Positions 34,131 to 46,685 of a stretch of DNA of 64,000 nucleotides are shown one piece after another (position 1 is the first letter of the stretch; the number at the start of each line of letters is the position of its first letter). Where the stretch lies: positions 1,812,503-1,876,502 of the forward strand of contig MNCI01034697.1 of the NCBI GenBank assembly GCA_015680685.1, read 5' to 3'. The translations under genes and the position numbers were made by a program. Under the pieces are notes generated by a model, which ran no database searches, was not told the origin of the DNA, and worked only from the letters and a program-made list of their open reading frames with translations. This DNA is from Gnetum montanum. Taxonomy: Eukaryota > Streptophyta > Gnetopsida > Gnetales > Gnetaceae.

Positions 34131-34860
34131 AATTCTCTAAACCTGGAAGTCCCCTAATTTATCTCCAAGTCACTAGGAATGAACCCTATAAAGCTCTTCT
34201 AGACTCAGGTTCCGGAGTCAACCTAATATCGCAGGAGATGTACAAAGCCTAGAACCTACCTCCATTAAGGAAGAGTAACATTCGACTTGAGCTAGCCAAC
34301 CAATCCATCACTATCCCATTGGGACTAGTGGAGGACATCGTTACCACTATTTGTGGATGGTCGTATCCAATGGATTTCCTAATGATCTAAGTAACTAACA
34401 GTAAGAGGAACTTTCCAGTAATAATGGGAAGAGCGTGGCTAAGTACGATAGATGCACACCTAGGAATTCATGATCTTTCCCTGGAAATATCCAAGAAAAA
34501 CACTTTCAGAAAGATCGAGAGGAAGAAAGTTCCATGCATCGCATATAGTGACACCAGGTGCCATTGCGTGCAAAAATCATGGGTTATGCGAAGTTTAGCA
34601 TTTCCTGCATGCAATCGGTGTGCATAAGAAGTTAATATACAAAGGTTCTTGTATGCAGCATCCACACAACAAGAGGACACCCTATGGCTAATGGCTGATC
34701 AAGAGAGTGACTCAATAACATGCATGGAATTAACTAAGGGAATAACTAGTGCTTACATTAGAAGCATAAACACACTTGAGCAAGTCCGTTGCCAACTTCC
34801 CAACCTTGGCCTCAAAAACATCAACTGGGGGAAGTTGGAAATTCTTGAGAGATTTAAATA
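34131..34860 (+). pseudogene. Element B protease and linker
   Basis: LLDSGSGVNLISQEMYKA with the DSG active site (about 34195-34250), then LANQSITIPLGLVEDIVTT and VIMGRAWLSTIDAH, the expected second half. A conserved linker (CMELTKGITSAYIRSI, INWGKLEI) runs to the start of RT. Broken by TAG at about 34252 and further codons. Confidence 0.8.
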
Positions 34861-34882
34861 AGAGCCCCTCAATCTGAAACCA

Positions 34883-36337
34883 TTGCCCACCAGTCTGGAG
34901 TATATGACTCTTGAAAATGGAAAATCGGTAATTATCAATGCAAAACTTGTCCTCAAGCAAAAAGAAAGCCTATTGAAAGTGATAAATAAATACTCAAAAG
35001 CCTTTTCCTGGTCATATCCTGAGCTAACCGGAATAGACCCTAGGATATGCCAACATAGGATTTACACAGACCCCTCCATGAAGCCTCGAAAACAACCACA
35101 GAGGTAATTGAACCCGAAATTGAAACAAATAGTAAAAGAAGAGATAGAACAGCTCCTCAAGGCCAAGTTTATATATCCCATTACTAATAGTAAATGGGTT
35201 AGTCCTCTAATAACCATGCCTAAGAAGGGAGGCAAATGGAGGGTGTGTATAGATTTTAGGCTACTGAACATGACAACATTCAAGGATCATTTTCCATTGT
35301 CGTTCGTTGACCAAGTCTTAGACACTATTGTGGGGCATCACTATTATAGTTTTCTAGATGGGTATAGTGGATATAATCAAATATGAATAGCACCAAAAGA
35401 TCAAGCCAAAACAACATTCACCAATCCCTGTGGAACGTTTGCGTATAAAAAAATGTCATTTGGCTTATGCAATGCCCATACCATGTTTCAACGTTTAGTT
35501 CTAAGCATATTTCAACAACAGATAGGGAACGGAGTGGAAGTCTTTATGGATGACTTCTCCACTTATGGGACAAGCTTTGATCAAGCCCTAGACCGATTAG
35601 AGCAAGTGCTAAAATAATGTGTAGAAACCAACCTAATACTCAACTAGCAGAAAAGTGACTTGATGGTTCAAGAGGGTGTAGTACTGGGGCATAAGATTTC
35701 ATAGTCAAGAATAGAGGTAGACCCGAAAAAGGTTAAAGTCATCCAAGGAATCACCTAATAACCAGAAACTATCAAAGACATTCGGTCATTCCTTGGACAC
35801 ACTGGCTACTACAGGAGATTCATTGAGAACTTCTCCAAAATTTCCAAACCATTGGTAGAATTAACGAAGAAGGATGCATCATTCGAATGGACCAGGGAAT
35901 GTGAACAAGCATTCCAAACTCTAAAACAAAGGCTTGTGGAAACTCCCATTCTACAAGCCCTTGACTGGTCCAAACCATTCCATATAATGATTGATGCATC
36001 TAATTATGCCTTAGGAGCTGTACTAACATAGTTAGATGAACAAAAACACCCTTATTACATCCACTATGCAAGTAAGAGTATTACTGGTGCACAACTCAAC
36101 TATACAACTACAGAAAAGGAATTAATGGCTTTAGTGTTTGCATTGGACAAATTTAGGCACTATGTGTTAGGTTACAAAGTATACATTCATACGGATCATA
36201 GTACAATTAGGTTCCTCATGAACAAGCCAACGGTTAGCCCTTGTATTATACGTTTGTTGGTAATCCTTCAAGAGTTTGACCTAACAATAGTAGACCAAAA
36301 GGGCACTAAGAACGTAGTTGCAGATCACTTATCTTAG
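34883..36337 (+). pseudogene. Element B reverse transcriptase and RNase H
   Basis: RT starts near WSYPELTGIDPRICQHRIY. WVSPLITMPKKGGKWRVCID, FLDGYSGYNQI, MSFGLCNA and FMDDFSTYG (35540-35570) are all present in order. RNase H keeps MIDAS (about 35993), TEKELMAL (36115) and HTDHS (36190), ending at NVVADHLS (36310-36333). Nonsense codons (TAG 35106, TGA 35386, TAA 35615 and others) interrupt one continuous register. Family and function: copies the element's RNA into DNA and removes the RNA strand. Confidence 0.88.
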
Positions 36338-37724
36338 TTGCACTGGGATAGCAAAGAGGATGAATATTCCATATCTAATCATTTTCTTGATGAAGCCCTC
36401 TTTGCTGGTGTAGTGAATAACCAACCCATGGGCACAAATTGGTATAGTAGTATTCTCACTTATATCCTTTCCCAACAAACACCGTAGGGGTTGGACTTTA
36501 GGAAGAAGTAGCAATTTCTTTACAAAACCAAGTACTTCATGGAGATCAGAGGACAACTTTACAAAGTTTGTCCTAACAGCTTGGTTCGATGGTGTGTACC
36601 CGATGTGGACCAACTAAGAGTTTTTGAGGATGCTCATGAGGGCCCTTGTGGGGGTCACTATGCAGGGAGACGAACGGATATCAAGATCCTTCTTGCAGAA
36701 TATTACTAGCCAATACTATTTCAGGATGCCCATCATTTTGTCCAATCCTATGAATGTTGTCAACGTGATGGTGGAATGACTACTAGAATGGAGGATCCGC
36801 AACAATGGATTCAACCCTTAGATCCCTTTAATATTCTTGGAATAGACTTTATGAGGCCCATTACACCAATTTCCAATGGAAAAGCTTATATCATTGTTGT
36901 TTTTGACTACCTAACAAAATGGGCCAAAGCAGCTGCTGTAACAGACTACACATCATCTATAGCTACACGATTTGTACAACAAGAAGTCGTTAATAGGTTT
37001 GGCGTGTCACGTGCACTTATCTCGGATAATGGAACGCATTTCACGGGTGCAACCTTTCGAAAATTGATGCAACGCTTAGGGGTTGAACATAAATTGACTA
37101 CACCTTATCACCTCCCAAGCTAATGGCCAAGCCGAGGTTACTAATCGAGAGATCACTAGAATATTAACAAGGATAATTAGCAAATATAGGCAAGATTGGA
37201 GCACTAAACCAAATGATGCTCTCTGGGCATACCACTCCACTTGGAAACTCCCTACAAGCTACTCTCTCTATGAGTTATTGTATAGAAAACTCCCAAAGCT
37301 TCCAATTCAAACCGAGCTCCATACGCTATCCATCACATGTGACCTCCACCTTGACCTTGATCTAGCACAAAAACAAAGATTGGAAACTTTAAACATGCTA
37401 GACAAGAATTGATTGGTTGCCCTGTCATCAAATGAGTTGCACAAGGCACATAACAAGCAATGTCATGACTTAAGAATTTGAAAGGTTAAGTACCAGCTAG
37501 AAGATAAGGTCCTTTATTGGAACCCCACGCATGTACGATAATGCACGAAATTCCAAACATTGTGGAAAGGACCTTACATTATTCATACAACCTTCCCCTC
37601 AGGAGCCATGACAATATACAAACCTGAACGCCCTGATAAGAGATTACTAGTCAATGTGCAACAAACAAAACCCTTCCATGAACTAAGAACAACCAACACA
37701 AATTACACCTCTGATAATGGATGA
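36338..37724 (+). pseudogene. Element B integrase
   Basis: N-terminal zinc-finger region HEGPCGGHYAG and YECCQRDGG. Catalytic core with the acidic residues in place (GIDFM near 36840, SDNGTHF near 37024, NGQAEVTN near 37122), and a C-terminal GPY motif (LWKGPYIIHTTFP, about 37562). No chromodomain follows, in line with the Athila lineage. A one-base insertion near 37110 shifts the frame just before the catalytic Glu, and several stops are present. Confidence 0.85.
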
Positions 37725-39687
37725 CCACACTCATTATTTCAAATCTCTCCCTTTCAATTCAGTCATGGGGGAGATGTCCATCTATGCTAATCAATTGAGG
37801 CCCTTAGTTCTTCTAAGTTTTTATTTTACACATTTTTTTTTACATATTTTTGTTTTACAAATTTCTTTAACTTTTCTTGTTTTTGTTTTACAACATCATT
37901 TATACTTTTTCATTTCCTTGTGTGTGTGTGTGTGTGTTATCCATTTTGTTAATTTTTTTTATTTAATAAGTGCTCCAAAGATGGTATGAACTATACTCCA
38001 TTAATTGCTAATGTTTGGTTTTTACCTTTAAGTTATGATGTTGATACTAAGGTATGATTATTTTTATATAGCAAGCAATGAGTCCACATCATCCATGCAT
38101 CCATAAATCTCTATGGTCTCTCTTTCTTGGAACTATATAGTCCCTTTCTCAATAATAAGAACTATCAATGAATCGGTGACTGGGCCTTTCTCAAACTAAG
38201 GAAGGACTCAAGGATTGAAAAGGGTCTGACTTCAAGGGGATTTGATGCATTTGTGCGGGCCATTCTCTTGGGTGCTTGGATGTTTTCTCCTTGAGTTTTC
38301 TTACTATTTCGATGTTACCCAATTATCGAGAAGCTGAGTAAATAAAAATAATAAGTCTTTGCATGGTGTGGTTCTCATGCAAAAACATTTTAAAAAAAAC
38401 ATAAACAGTGAGGATTCAAAACACACCCCTTAGAAAAAATAATCATTTGGGCTACAAGCACTAGTTATGGAACTAAAATAAACATGTTCCCTCTAACTAG
38501 GGCCCTTCTCACTTCCTACCTTCTCATCTTTCGTTTCGTCAGAATGGTGGTGGCTCTTTGGTGAAGGCATTTTTGTTACTTCGGGAGGATGGATTAGCTG
38601 AATGTATTAATGCAAAGTCACTAGATGTGGTTCGTTTGAGACTGGAGTTGGAATGAGATTTACCAAGTCACATTAATCATTAAATACAAAAGGGACTGTA
38701 CATCACCTTGTTCTTGAGACTCCATTCCATTCTCTTCTTTCCATCATTCTTCCTCCATTGTTCACCTCATTGCCAATTGTATCATTAGTGTATATTTTGG
38801 CTGACACATTGTTTTCTTTTTGGTAAATTCTTGTGGTTAAGACTTTAATTCTTGTTCCAAATGACATTCCCAAAGCCCGTGAACTCTTTGAATGTGGGTT
38901 TTTTAGGGCATTAAAGGCATGAGCCTGCTTTGGGGAGGATCCACTGGCATTCCTATTTGCTGCACCAGTTAAATTCTTTCCCTTAACATTTTTACAATCA
39001 ACTCTATTTTGTTCATTTCCATCTTAAAATCCATTTCATTGGTGTTACAGTTGTTTCTTTTTCTCCATCTTCCTTGTTCCTTTTCTTTTCCTCCATTCTT
39101 TCGCTACTTGAGGTTTGCTCTTAGTCATGGGGGTCCTGGTCCAATTTTTTCGATTTTCTCCTAGCCCCTACACCTTCGGTAGTCATCATTAGTATATCTC
39201 TAGAATCCACATTAGCCATACCACAACTCAGCCAATGGACCTTACACCGAAGTAAGGTATCAATTGCATTATGATTCATTTACCCTTGCTAATATAAGAC
39301 TATGTTGTGTGTGTAGATGGCAATCATGCAACAATAGATCGGATCTGGAGGAAACACTTGGAATGGATCAGTGCCGAAGCAGTTATGCAAGGAACGAGAT
39401 TGATGGCACACTTATGGATGGACAATGAAAGGTGAAATCTTGGCATTGGCAGTAGCAAACTTCTTCTCTCTTCTCTCTTCTCTCTCAGCTACCAAATAAG
39501 GCTTGATATCAAATGTATAAAGTGTTCACTCTTGTTGTCATGAACACCAGTTTTTTCATGTTTTGTAATGATGATCTGTTCACATGTCATCCCATTCACC
39601 ATTAGTTCCATTCAAGTCAATAATCCCATACCTTCCAAATATTTTCTAAGGAACTTGAGCACAAGTTTTTATTTAGTCATGGGGGTA
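37725..39687 (+). other. 3' region of element B, non-coding except two short conserved frames
   Basis: About 2 kb between integrase and the 3' LTR, closely matched by 46690-48648 of element D. Contains a (GT)n run at 37919-37938 and T-rich stretches. Two short frames stay open in both copies: GDWAFLKLRKDSRIEKG to a TGA (38175-38294), and NGGGSLVKAFLLLREDG (38543-38656), preceded by an acceptor-like TTTCGTCAG. They may be relics of the extra (env-like) ORF known from Athila elements. The region ends with a purine/G-rich AGTCATGGGGGTA just before the LTR, the likely polypurine tract. Confidence 0.55.
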
Positions 39688-40479
39688 TGATGGGTGCGAT
39701 ATCGCATGGGCCGTGATATCGCATGCGTGATATCGCGTTCTACTACCAGTTCTATAAATAAGAGGCAGCTCTCCCTTGTTTCTCCATCTAGATCTAGACC
39801 TTAGCCAAACTCTTTCCATTTTTCCATTCCAGAGTTAGAATAATTTCCATGTTCCCATAGTAGGAGTCCCAAAGTGAACGGATCTTTATACGAGCAATTC
39901 TATACCTAAGCACACGATTGTGTACGGTAATAATGACGAACTTTTGGATAAACCTTGTAGTGCATGGACTAAGCTAAATAGGACTTTAATTATTTTCAAT
40001 TATTGCTAATTGTTTAAATGCTTTCTTAAGGACTTAATCTCTCTCAACCTCAACTCTCATAGTTAAGTGCATTCAGTACGACCGCTTCAAGCACGTGTGT
40101 TACGCTTGGTAATCCTAGTAACGAATAGCGTTTCGTAATTCCAGTAGCATTGCATTGGTTCAGGGTGTGAAATGGCAAGTGGCAATGGATACTGATGCTA
40201 GGTCAATTATGGCTTAGTTAGTTAAAGTTAGTTAATTATTCTCTTCATCCTTTTCCCTCTTAGCATAGGCGATAAAAACATAAAAGATATAAAAATCACA
40301 TGCCTCAAGCTTACTTAACCATACAACCATAACAAATACAAGTAAGCTTGGGAGGACAACGATTGATTAACCTTAGGTGTTCCATAAGGCGTGTAGGCTA
40401 GTCTACGGAGTTCGATTGGATCACGCGTGTAATGCTCGTATTCGTATGGTTGAGTGTAGGGGTACCTCGCCACTCATCA
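39688..40479 (+). repeat. 3' LTR of element B
   Basis: Starts TGATGGGTGCGATATCGC, ends CCACTCATCA, with a TATA box at 39753-39760. Aligns along its whole length with 30633-31435, with differences of several percent by eye, including a shorter CGATATCG block. Followed by the TTGTT target duplication and element C. Confidence 0.9.
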
Positions 40480-40484
40480 TTGTT

Positions 40485-42255
40485 GAAAAGCTCTTACCGA
40501 ATTTTAAATTTCTTCATTACAATAAACCAAGGTTGGACAAGTTGTGGTGTCATGCTACTTGTTTCCACATAAATTATAGACTTTCTCCTAAGAAAAATAA
40601 TATTTTTTCCTAATTAATCTTAATTCATCAACCTTTCTATTTAATTGCTCAATTTGGTGGATTACATCCTTCATGATGTCTAGTTTTGGCCCATGTTTGC
40701 TTTGATCTACTAAAGAATCAATAATTTTGTATCCTTCTTCTAGTATCACATTTAAAATATTTCCCCCATAGGAAAAATATACATTCTATCTACAACAGCA
40801 TAATAACCCCTCTATAAAGATTTGAATTAATTCATACATTGGAAATCTCTGGTTGGGATTTTTAAGACATAGATCCTTAAACATATTAAAGGCATCTTCA
40901 TAATCCTCATCTCCCTTTTGTGTAAAGCTCATAATTTTTTTTCTACAAGTATATAATCTATCATTAGTGAGGAAACATTGAATAAATGTTTCCTTAAATT
41001 CATCCCATAAGCCTATTTGAGTTCACAAGGTTTGGAGCCAAAAATCATCTTTATCTTTTAAAGTAGATTTGAAAGCTATCATTTTTGGCCTATCCTCCCC
41101 TTGAGGTGCTAGCATAGCTATCATGGTTTCAAATTCTCTTAAATGATTTATAGGGTCTTCATCAATAGTTTCCCTAAAAATGCATAGTAAATGTGAGTTT
41201 TTAACTTCTACATTCCGTTTTAGTGGAAAAACGAATAGTCCTTGGAGAATCATTAGTGCTCGCTAATTTAATATGTCACCTAAAGTCTATTCTTGGAATA
41301 CTTGATCCAATGCAATATTGGAGCCTATGCTTCCAAAAGAAAGAGGAATTGAACTTTGTAAAATAGAAGATGTATGATGCGAAGAAGATCCAATTGTCAA
41401 AGAGGTATCCAAAGTTGGAATCACAATGCGGCTTCATATAGAGATAGAGGTAGCTATTGAAGTGATAAGGATTTGAAACTTTAATGTACTTACTGATTAG
41501 GTAGTTCCTTCCATAGTGGAAATATTACTTAATATTTGGCTAAGTTTGAGATTTTGGAAACCTAGAATTGTAGTTGGATTTTTTGTTTGCATTGTAACAT
41601 TTAAGATATCAAAAGGTGGATTAAATGCTACTAAAAATGAAAATTGTGTTTCTAGTTCACTTTGATTGAAATTTTCAATTGGATTCCCTTCCTCTTTATT
41701 AGTTGCGATTCCTTGTTTCATAGAGATCTCAAGGGTTTCAAAATTTAATGGGATACTAATAGAAGTTTATCCTTTAAAACTAGGTTATCCTTATTCTTCT
41801 TGAGATTGCTCCAAATTAGTTTTAATATGTTTATAGTCATTTATAATATTCCTAGAAGGTTGAATTCAAGTTGGATTTTTATGTTTCCTATTAGATGTCA
41901 TTTAACAAGCACACTCTTCTTTAAAAAATTCATGAGCACTTAATCCTAAACATTTGCAAAATATATTTATTACTTCAATAATTACAGCTTCAATTACAAC
42001 CCTTTTATACCTCTCTTCAATTTTAAGAACTAAGGGAACTAACTCTTGAGATCTTTCTTGTACCTTTTCTTAAATTTTAATCTTTTTATTTTTCTTTCTA
42101 CATGAAAAACAATTAAAGGAAACCATTTCTAAAACTACAAAACAAAAAGAATGTAAAAGAAAGAACGTATATCTTTTCTAAAGATTCAATTCTAAATCTA
42201 AAAAGAAATCTTGAAAACATACCAAACCCTTGATGAAGATTAACTTTATTGGCCT
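40485..42255 (-). pseudogene. Element C gag, N-terminal and core part
   Basis: Minus strand. 41721-41497 is a Gln/Asn-rich N-terminal frame. 41253-41023 carries the Gag core start: INHLREFETMIAMLAP and FKSTLKDKDDFWLQTL, similar to the Athila Gag pattern with an acidic, Leu-rich helix ending in W-L. From 41020 down to 40485 the frame is crowded with stops. Cut by element B at 40485. Together with 30009-29581 and 28980-27606 it gives the usual gag-protease-RT order. Confidence 0.6.
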
Positions 42256-42273
42256 TCCCAACAATAATGCCAA
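42256..42273 (-). other. Primer binding site of element C
   Basis: Minus-strand TTGGCATTATTGTTGGGA directly after an LTR end reading GCTCATCA. It fits the tRNA-Asp-complementary site with several C-to-T and G-to-A changes. It fixes the position of C's 5' LTR at 42276 rightward. Confidence 0.6.
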
Positions 42274-42275
42274 AT

Positions 42276-42442
42276 TGATGAGCAAGCCAAAATTTTATGC
42301 TAGATTACCTTTGTTGTAGTGATGTTACCTTGTCTATGAGTAACTCGCAAGTCATATCTATGAAGGAACACTTAAAAGCCAAAGAAATCATCAAGAAAAC
42401 AAACAATTAGATTTAAATCTAATCAAATGACATGCTTATGAT
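42276..42442 (-). repeat. Element C 5' LTR, part left of element D
   Basis: Minus-strand LTR end (…GCTCATCA at 42276). Element D has inserted at 42442/49456, so the LTR continues from 49456 to the right. Its outer end could not be placed and no matching 3' LTR of C is in the window. Confidence 0.55.
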
Positions 42443-43253
42443 TGATGGGACGCAATATTGCATGGGCCGCAATATCGCATCGGCCCCCTGCGATATCGTG
42501 TACGTGATATCACAGCCTATCACCTTGTCTATAAATAAGAGGCTGCTTTCCCTTGTTTTTCCATCTAGGTTTAGACCCTTATCTAAACTCTGGTAGTTTT
42601 ACCATTCCAGAGATAGAATAATTTCCATGTGCCCGTAGTAGGAGTCTCAAAGTAAATGGATCTTTATTTGAGCAAATTGTACCTGAGCACACATTTGTGT
42701 ACGAAAATAAAGATGAACTTTCCAATAAACCTTGCAGCATATGGACTAAGCTAAATAGGAATTAATTAGTGTTAAATTCTTAATTTCTTTCTTAGATAAT
42801 TAATCCTTCTCAACCCTTAACTCTCTTAGTTAAGTGCATTCAGTATGACCGCTTCGAGCACGTGTGTAACGCTTGGTAACCCAGTGACGAGTAGTGTTTG
42901 GTAATCCCAGTAGTTTTGCACTGGTTTAGGGTGTGTACAATAAGTGGGAATGGATACTGATGCTAGGACACTTAGAACTTAATTAGCAAATAGCTAATGA
43001 GGTAGTTACTTAGTCTCTTCATCCTTCCCTCTTAGCATAGGCAATAAAAGATAAAAGACATAAAAATCATATACCTCAGACTTACTTAACCATACAACTA
43101 TGATAATATAAGTAAGTTCGGGAAGACAACGATTGATTAACCTTAAGTATTCCATTAGGGTGTGTAAGCACTTAGTCCTTGGAGTTCAATCAGATCGTGT
43201 GTGAGACACTCGTTTTCATATGGTTGAGCGTAGGGGTACCTCGCCACTCATCA
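42443..43253 (+). repeat. 5' LTR of element D
   Basis: Starts TGATGGGACGCAATATTGC, ends CGCCACTCATCA. CGATATCG-like palindromes precede the TATA box at 42530-42537. Followed by the primer site TTGGCACCGTTGTCGAGGAC (43254), the best-kept tRNA-Asp-type site in the window. Confidence 0.9.
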
Positions 43254-43271
43254 TTGGCACCGTTGTCGAGG
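43254..43271 (+). other. Primer binding site of element D
   Basis: TTGGCACCGTTGTCGAGG; close to the complement of the tRNA-Asp 3' end (TGGCGCCGTTGCCGGGGA), with three transitions. Confidence 0.7.
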
Positions 43272-43396
43272 ACTTAGGTGTTTGTGCACTACGTAGAACA
43301 TAGGAAATCATTTACATCATTGGGAGATAAAATGAACCCTTAGGGTTGATCAAATGACAAATAACATAATGGTAAATACAACATCAAATAAAGATT

Positions 43397-45900
43397 AAAA
43401 TTTCGTCTTCTTCACACAAAAGCACTTCACCGCCTAGGAACAACACAAGAGATAGTCAGCGACACAACACACATAACCAAGAACCGCCATTTCCTCAACA
43501 ACTCAGTGTGGTATATATTCATCATGATGAATATATACCCAACTTTACCTTTGTCTTCCATCAAGATAAACAACTGCGTTGGAGAGACTTGGAGGGTAAC
43601 ATAGTGTTGCCTCCAGATAGAGCAGCCCCCAACATGCTCCTTCGTGCCCTTGCACAAATTGACATGTCACAATTATATGTTGAGTACATTGCATGTGATT
43701 ACAATGTAAGGGACTACCATCTCACAGAAGTGCAATGTCAACGAGACTTGCGACAGGAGAGTTACTATACATTGTTCAAGGGCAAAAGATCCCATAATGA
43801 TTCACCCATCATAAGCGAAATTAAGGGTGGTGAACCTATTTTCATAAGTTCTCCACAAAATGATGTTCCCCATCCTAACAATGGTGAGGAGGTGGTGTAT
43901 CAGAACCTTCATTCCACAATCCACAACCCTGGTTCTGATCCCCACAAACACCAAGTGTTCAATGAGGGAACACAAACACAAGATAAAGGTGAGAAGTCTA
44001 ATCGTCATCACGATCAGGGTAGAGACCACCGAAGAGAAGGTAGGAAACATCGTCATGGTGATGGTTCTCCTTCTTCTTTACCTTCATCATCACATTCACC
44101 CTCTCCTTCAACATTAGGATGCATTCATAAGGAGCATAACCATGAGGATAAGGGTAAGCAAAATGAGAAACCTCAACGAGAGAGTTGAGAGGGAGGACGA
44201 GGGCATTCTAGGGAATCATGACATGGAAGAAGGGAAAGTAGAGAACCACATAGACATCACAGACACCATGAGAGAAATGATCATGAAGAACCCTACTTAC
44301 AACTCGAAGCATGTTAGACATTATGAAGGCTATTACAATTCCCACAAGGCACCAGAAAGATAGTAGGATCAAGAGATTGAACATGAATAATATCCCACAA
44401 TTTGAGGGGGGATACAACGCTGATCCTCAGAACCACTTATAGGCATTTCATGATGCCTGTGCCTTGTAGAATATTGAAAAAGAGTGGCAAAAATTAAAGT
44501 TATTTTCAAGGACACTCATAAAAGAAGCGGAAAGCTGGTACTAGTCCTTAGATTCGGAATCCATTCGAAGATGGAGTACAATGCTAGAACTATTTAACGA
44601 TAAATATCAAACGTACTCCTGAGTGTCCAACTTGCAAAAGTAAATCCAAGGATGGAAGCAGGGTAATCATGAACCCTTGGATGCTACCATGGGCTGATAT
44701 TATGCATTGTTACATCGTTGCCTGGGCCATGGTTATGCACAATGGGATCAACTACGCCATCTCATAGATGGGCTAAGACATGAAACTAGGAGAACCATTG
44801 GAACATATTCCCAAGGGAGATTATCAAAGCTTAGGTTCCATGAGGTTCATAGATTTTTGGAGCAAGTAGCTAATGAAGAAGGAGAGCTATGTAAGAGAGA
44901 AAGCATGGAAGAGTATAACTATGATCCTTCCCTCTAAAAGAGGAGAGTGAGATTCTGTGAGGAGGAGGATGAGTCACAACTCGAAGAGTTGGTGTGTAGG
45001 AAAACCTTGTTACTTCAGAAATTAACAATAGAAGTGTTGGCTAAGGTAGATCAAATGTGGGACTCCTTAGATAGTAGATTTGAAACCGTTCTAAAAATCA
45101 TGGAGGAGTCTAAGAAGCGAAGTAGTGATCATGATAGAAAGAAAAAGAGGGATTTGGACCATTCACGTAACAAAGGTAAGGGAAAAATGACTATCACTAA
45201 AGACGTTGTGGATTCTGATATAGACAATGATGGTGGATGTGAGATATGCTTGTATGACCATCCTAAGGGATGTTGCCCAATCATCTCACATCTGCAAGAG
45301 TCTGGGGTGTATGCACTTAATCCACAACTCAACAAACAGCAAGCACCTTGATGATTATCTTATCCCCAAGGTAACCTGAGGTAGTTCCACCAACCATTAA
45401 CATATTATCTAAGTGGAACTCTACCACAACCTATCAAGCAACACCAGCAGTGGCAATACCCATAGCCATGGGGGATGCCACTGCCAAGACAACAATACCC
45501 TTACTGGCAATCGGATCCATATGGCTATTACTTGCAGTAGCCAATCTCTCCAAGTGACTCTACAACATCACTACCAAGCTCAATAGTACTATAGGACTCC
45601 TTCTCCTAGGGGAGACACACCACATGCATACCATACTTTGAATCCATCCCCTACTCTCACGCCGATAGCTCCACTACCATCCATTCCAATGATGCAAGGG
45701 GAACTCCCCACTTAACCACAGCAACGTAATGCTACGAGAGCTATAAACCTTCAACCCACTACTAGTTCTAACAACCGTACAAGAAGAAGACCTTTCTTCA
45801 GAACCAATAGTCCAAACAAGCTCTCACAACCACAAGCGTTTGAGCCTTCAAATGTTCCTCCATCAAATAAAGCTTTGGAGCTCCCTTCAAACCAATAACA
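43397..45900 (+). pseudogene. Element D gag
   Basis: The start codon seen in B and E is lost here (ATTTCG in place of ATGTC). The N-terminal frame is the best preserved in the window (43508-44188, open for 226 codons): VYIHHDEYIPNFTFVF, LRWRDLEGNIVLPPD, LYVEYIACDYNVRDYH, then a His/Asp/Arg-rich segment. The Gag core follows with a frame change (44420-44860; GRYYALLHRCLGHGYA equivalent), an EEGELCKRESMEEYN helix, and a zinc-knuckle-like CEICLYDHPKGCCP (45238-45280). The Pro/Gln-rich tail ends near 45900. Confidence 0.85.
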
Positions 45901-45939
45901 GATCTCAACGCATACAGTTATGTTAACACATACCATCAT

Positions 45940-46685
45940 TAACTGGATCAAGGAAGGCCACCTTCCTAGGAAATTCTCTGATCTCGGAAGTCCCTTAATC
46001 TACCTTCCAGTCGCTGGGAATGAACCACGTAAGGCTCTTCTAGACTCAGGTTCCTAAGTCAACTTGATATCGAAAGAAATGTATAAAGCTTAGAACCTAC
46101 CTCCACTAAAGAAGAGCAATATTCACTTAGAGCTAGCTAACCAGTCCATCACTATTCCCTTGGGACTAGTGGAGGACATCGTTACCACTATGTGTGGTTG
46201 GTCATACCCAGCTAATTTCCTAGTGATCCAAATCAACAATGACAAGGGGGACTTCCCAATAATAATGGGAAGGCATGGCTAAGTACCGTAAACGTATGCC
46301 TAGGAATCCATGATCTTTCCTGGAAATATATAAGGAAAATACTTATGGGAAGATCGAGAAGAAGAAAGTTCCGTGCATCACATATAGTGATAGAGAGGGT
46401 GATGACGTACAAGAATGTTCAGCATTGCCTGCATGCAACCGATGTGTCCAAGAAGTTAACATACAAAAGTGCCTGTATGTAGCAACCACACAACAAGAGA
46501 ACACCCAGTTGTTGATAGCTAATAAGGAGAGCAAACCACCAATATGCATGGAACTAACTAGGGGACCAACCTGCATCCACATAGAAAGCATAGATACACT
46601 AGAGTAAGAGCACCACCAACTTCCAACCCTTAACCTAAAAACATCAATTGGGAGAAGTTGGACACTTCTAAAAAATTCAAAAAAG
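45940..46685 (+). pseudogene. Element D protease and linker, cut by the pol deletion
   Basis: LLDSGS followed by a stop, then VNLISKEMYKA, LANQSITIPLGLVEDIV and FPIIMGR. The linker INWEKLDTSKKFKK runs into the deletion at about 46685, after which the frame reads RSLSIQSWGRW from the 3' region. Frameshift near 46275 and many stops. Confidence 0.75.

Larger units (their letters stand above)
30633..40479 (+). mobile_element. Element B: Athila-like Ty3/gypsy retrotransposon, 9.85 kb
   Basis: Complete layout: LTR (30633-31435), tRNA-Asp-type primer site, gag, protease, RT, RNase H, integrase, a 2-kb non-coding 3' region, and a second LTR (39688-40479). Perfect 5-bp target duplication TTGTT (30628-30632 and 40480-40484). 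It splits element C, whose gag lies to the right and protease to the left. FMDDFS in RT, the tRNA-Asp-type primer and the long 3' region fit the Athila lineage. All frames carry nonsense codons and at least one frameshift, so it is non-autonomous today. Confidence 0.92.
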
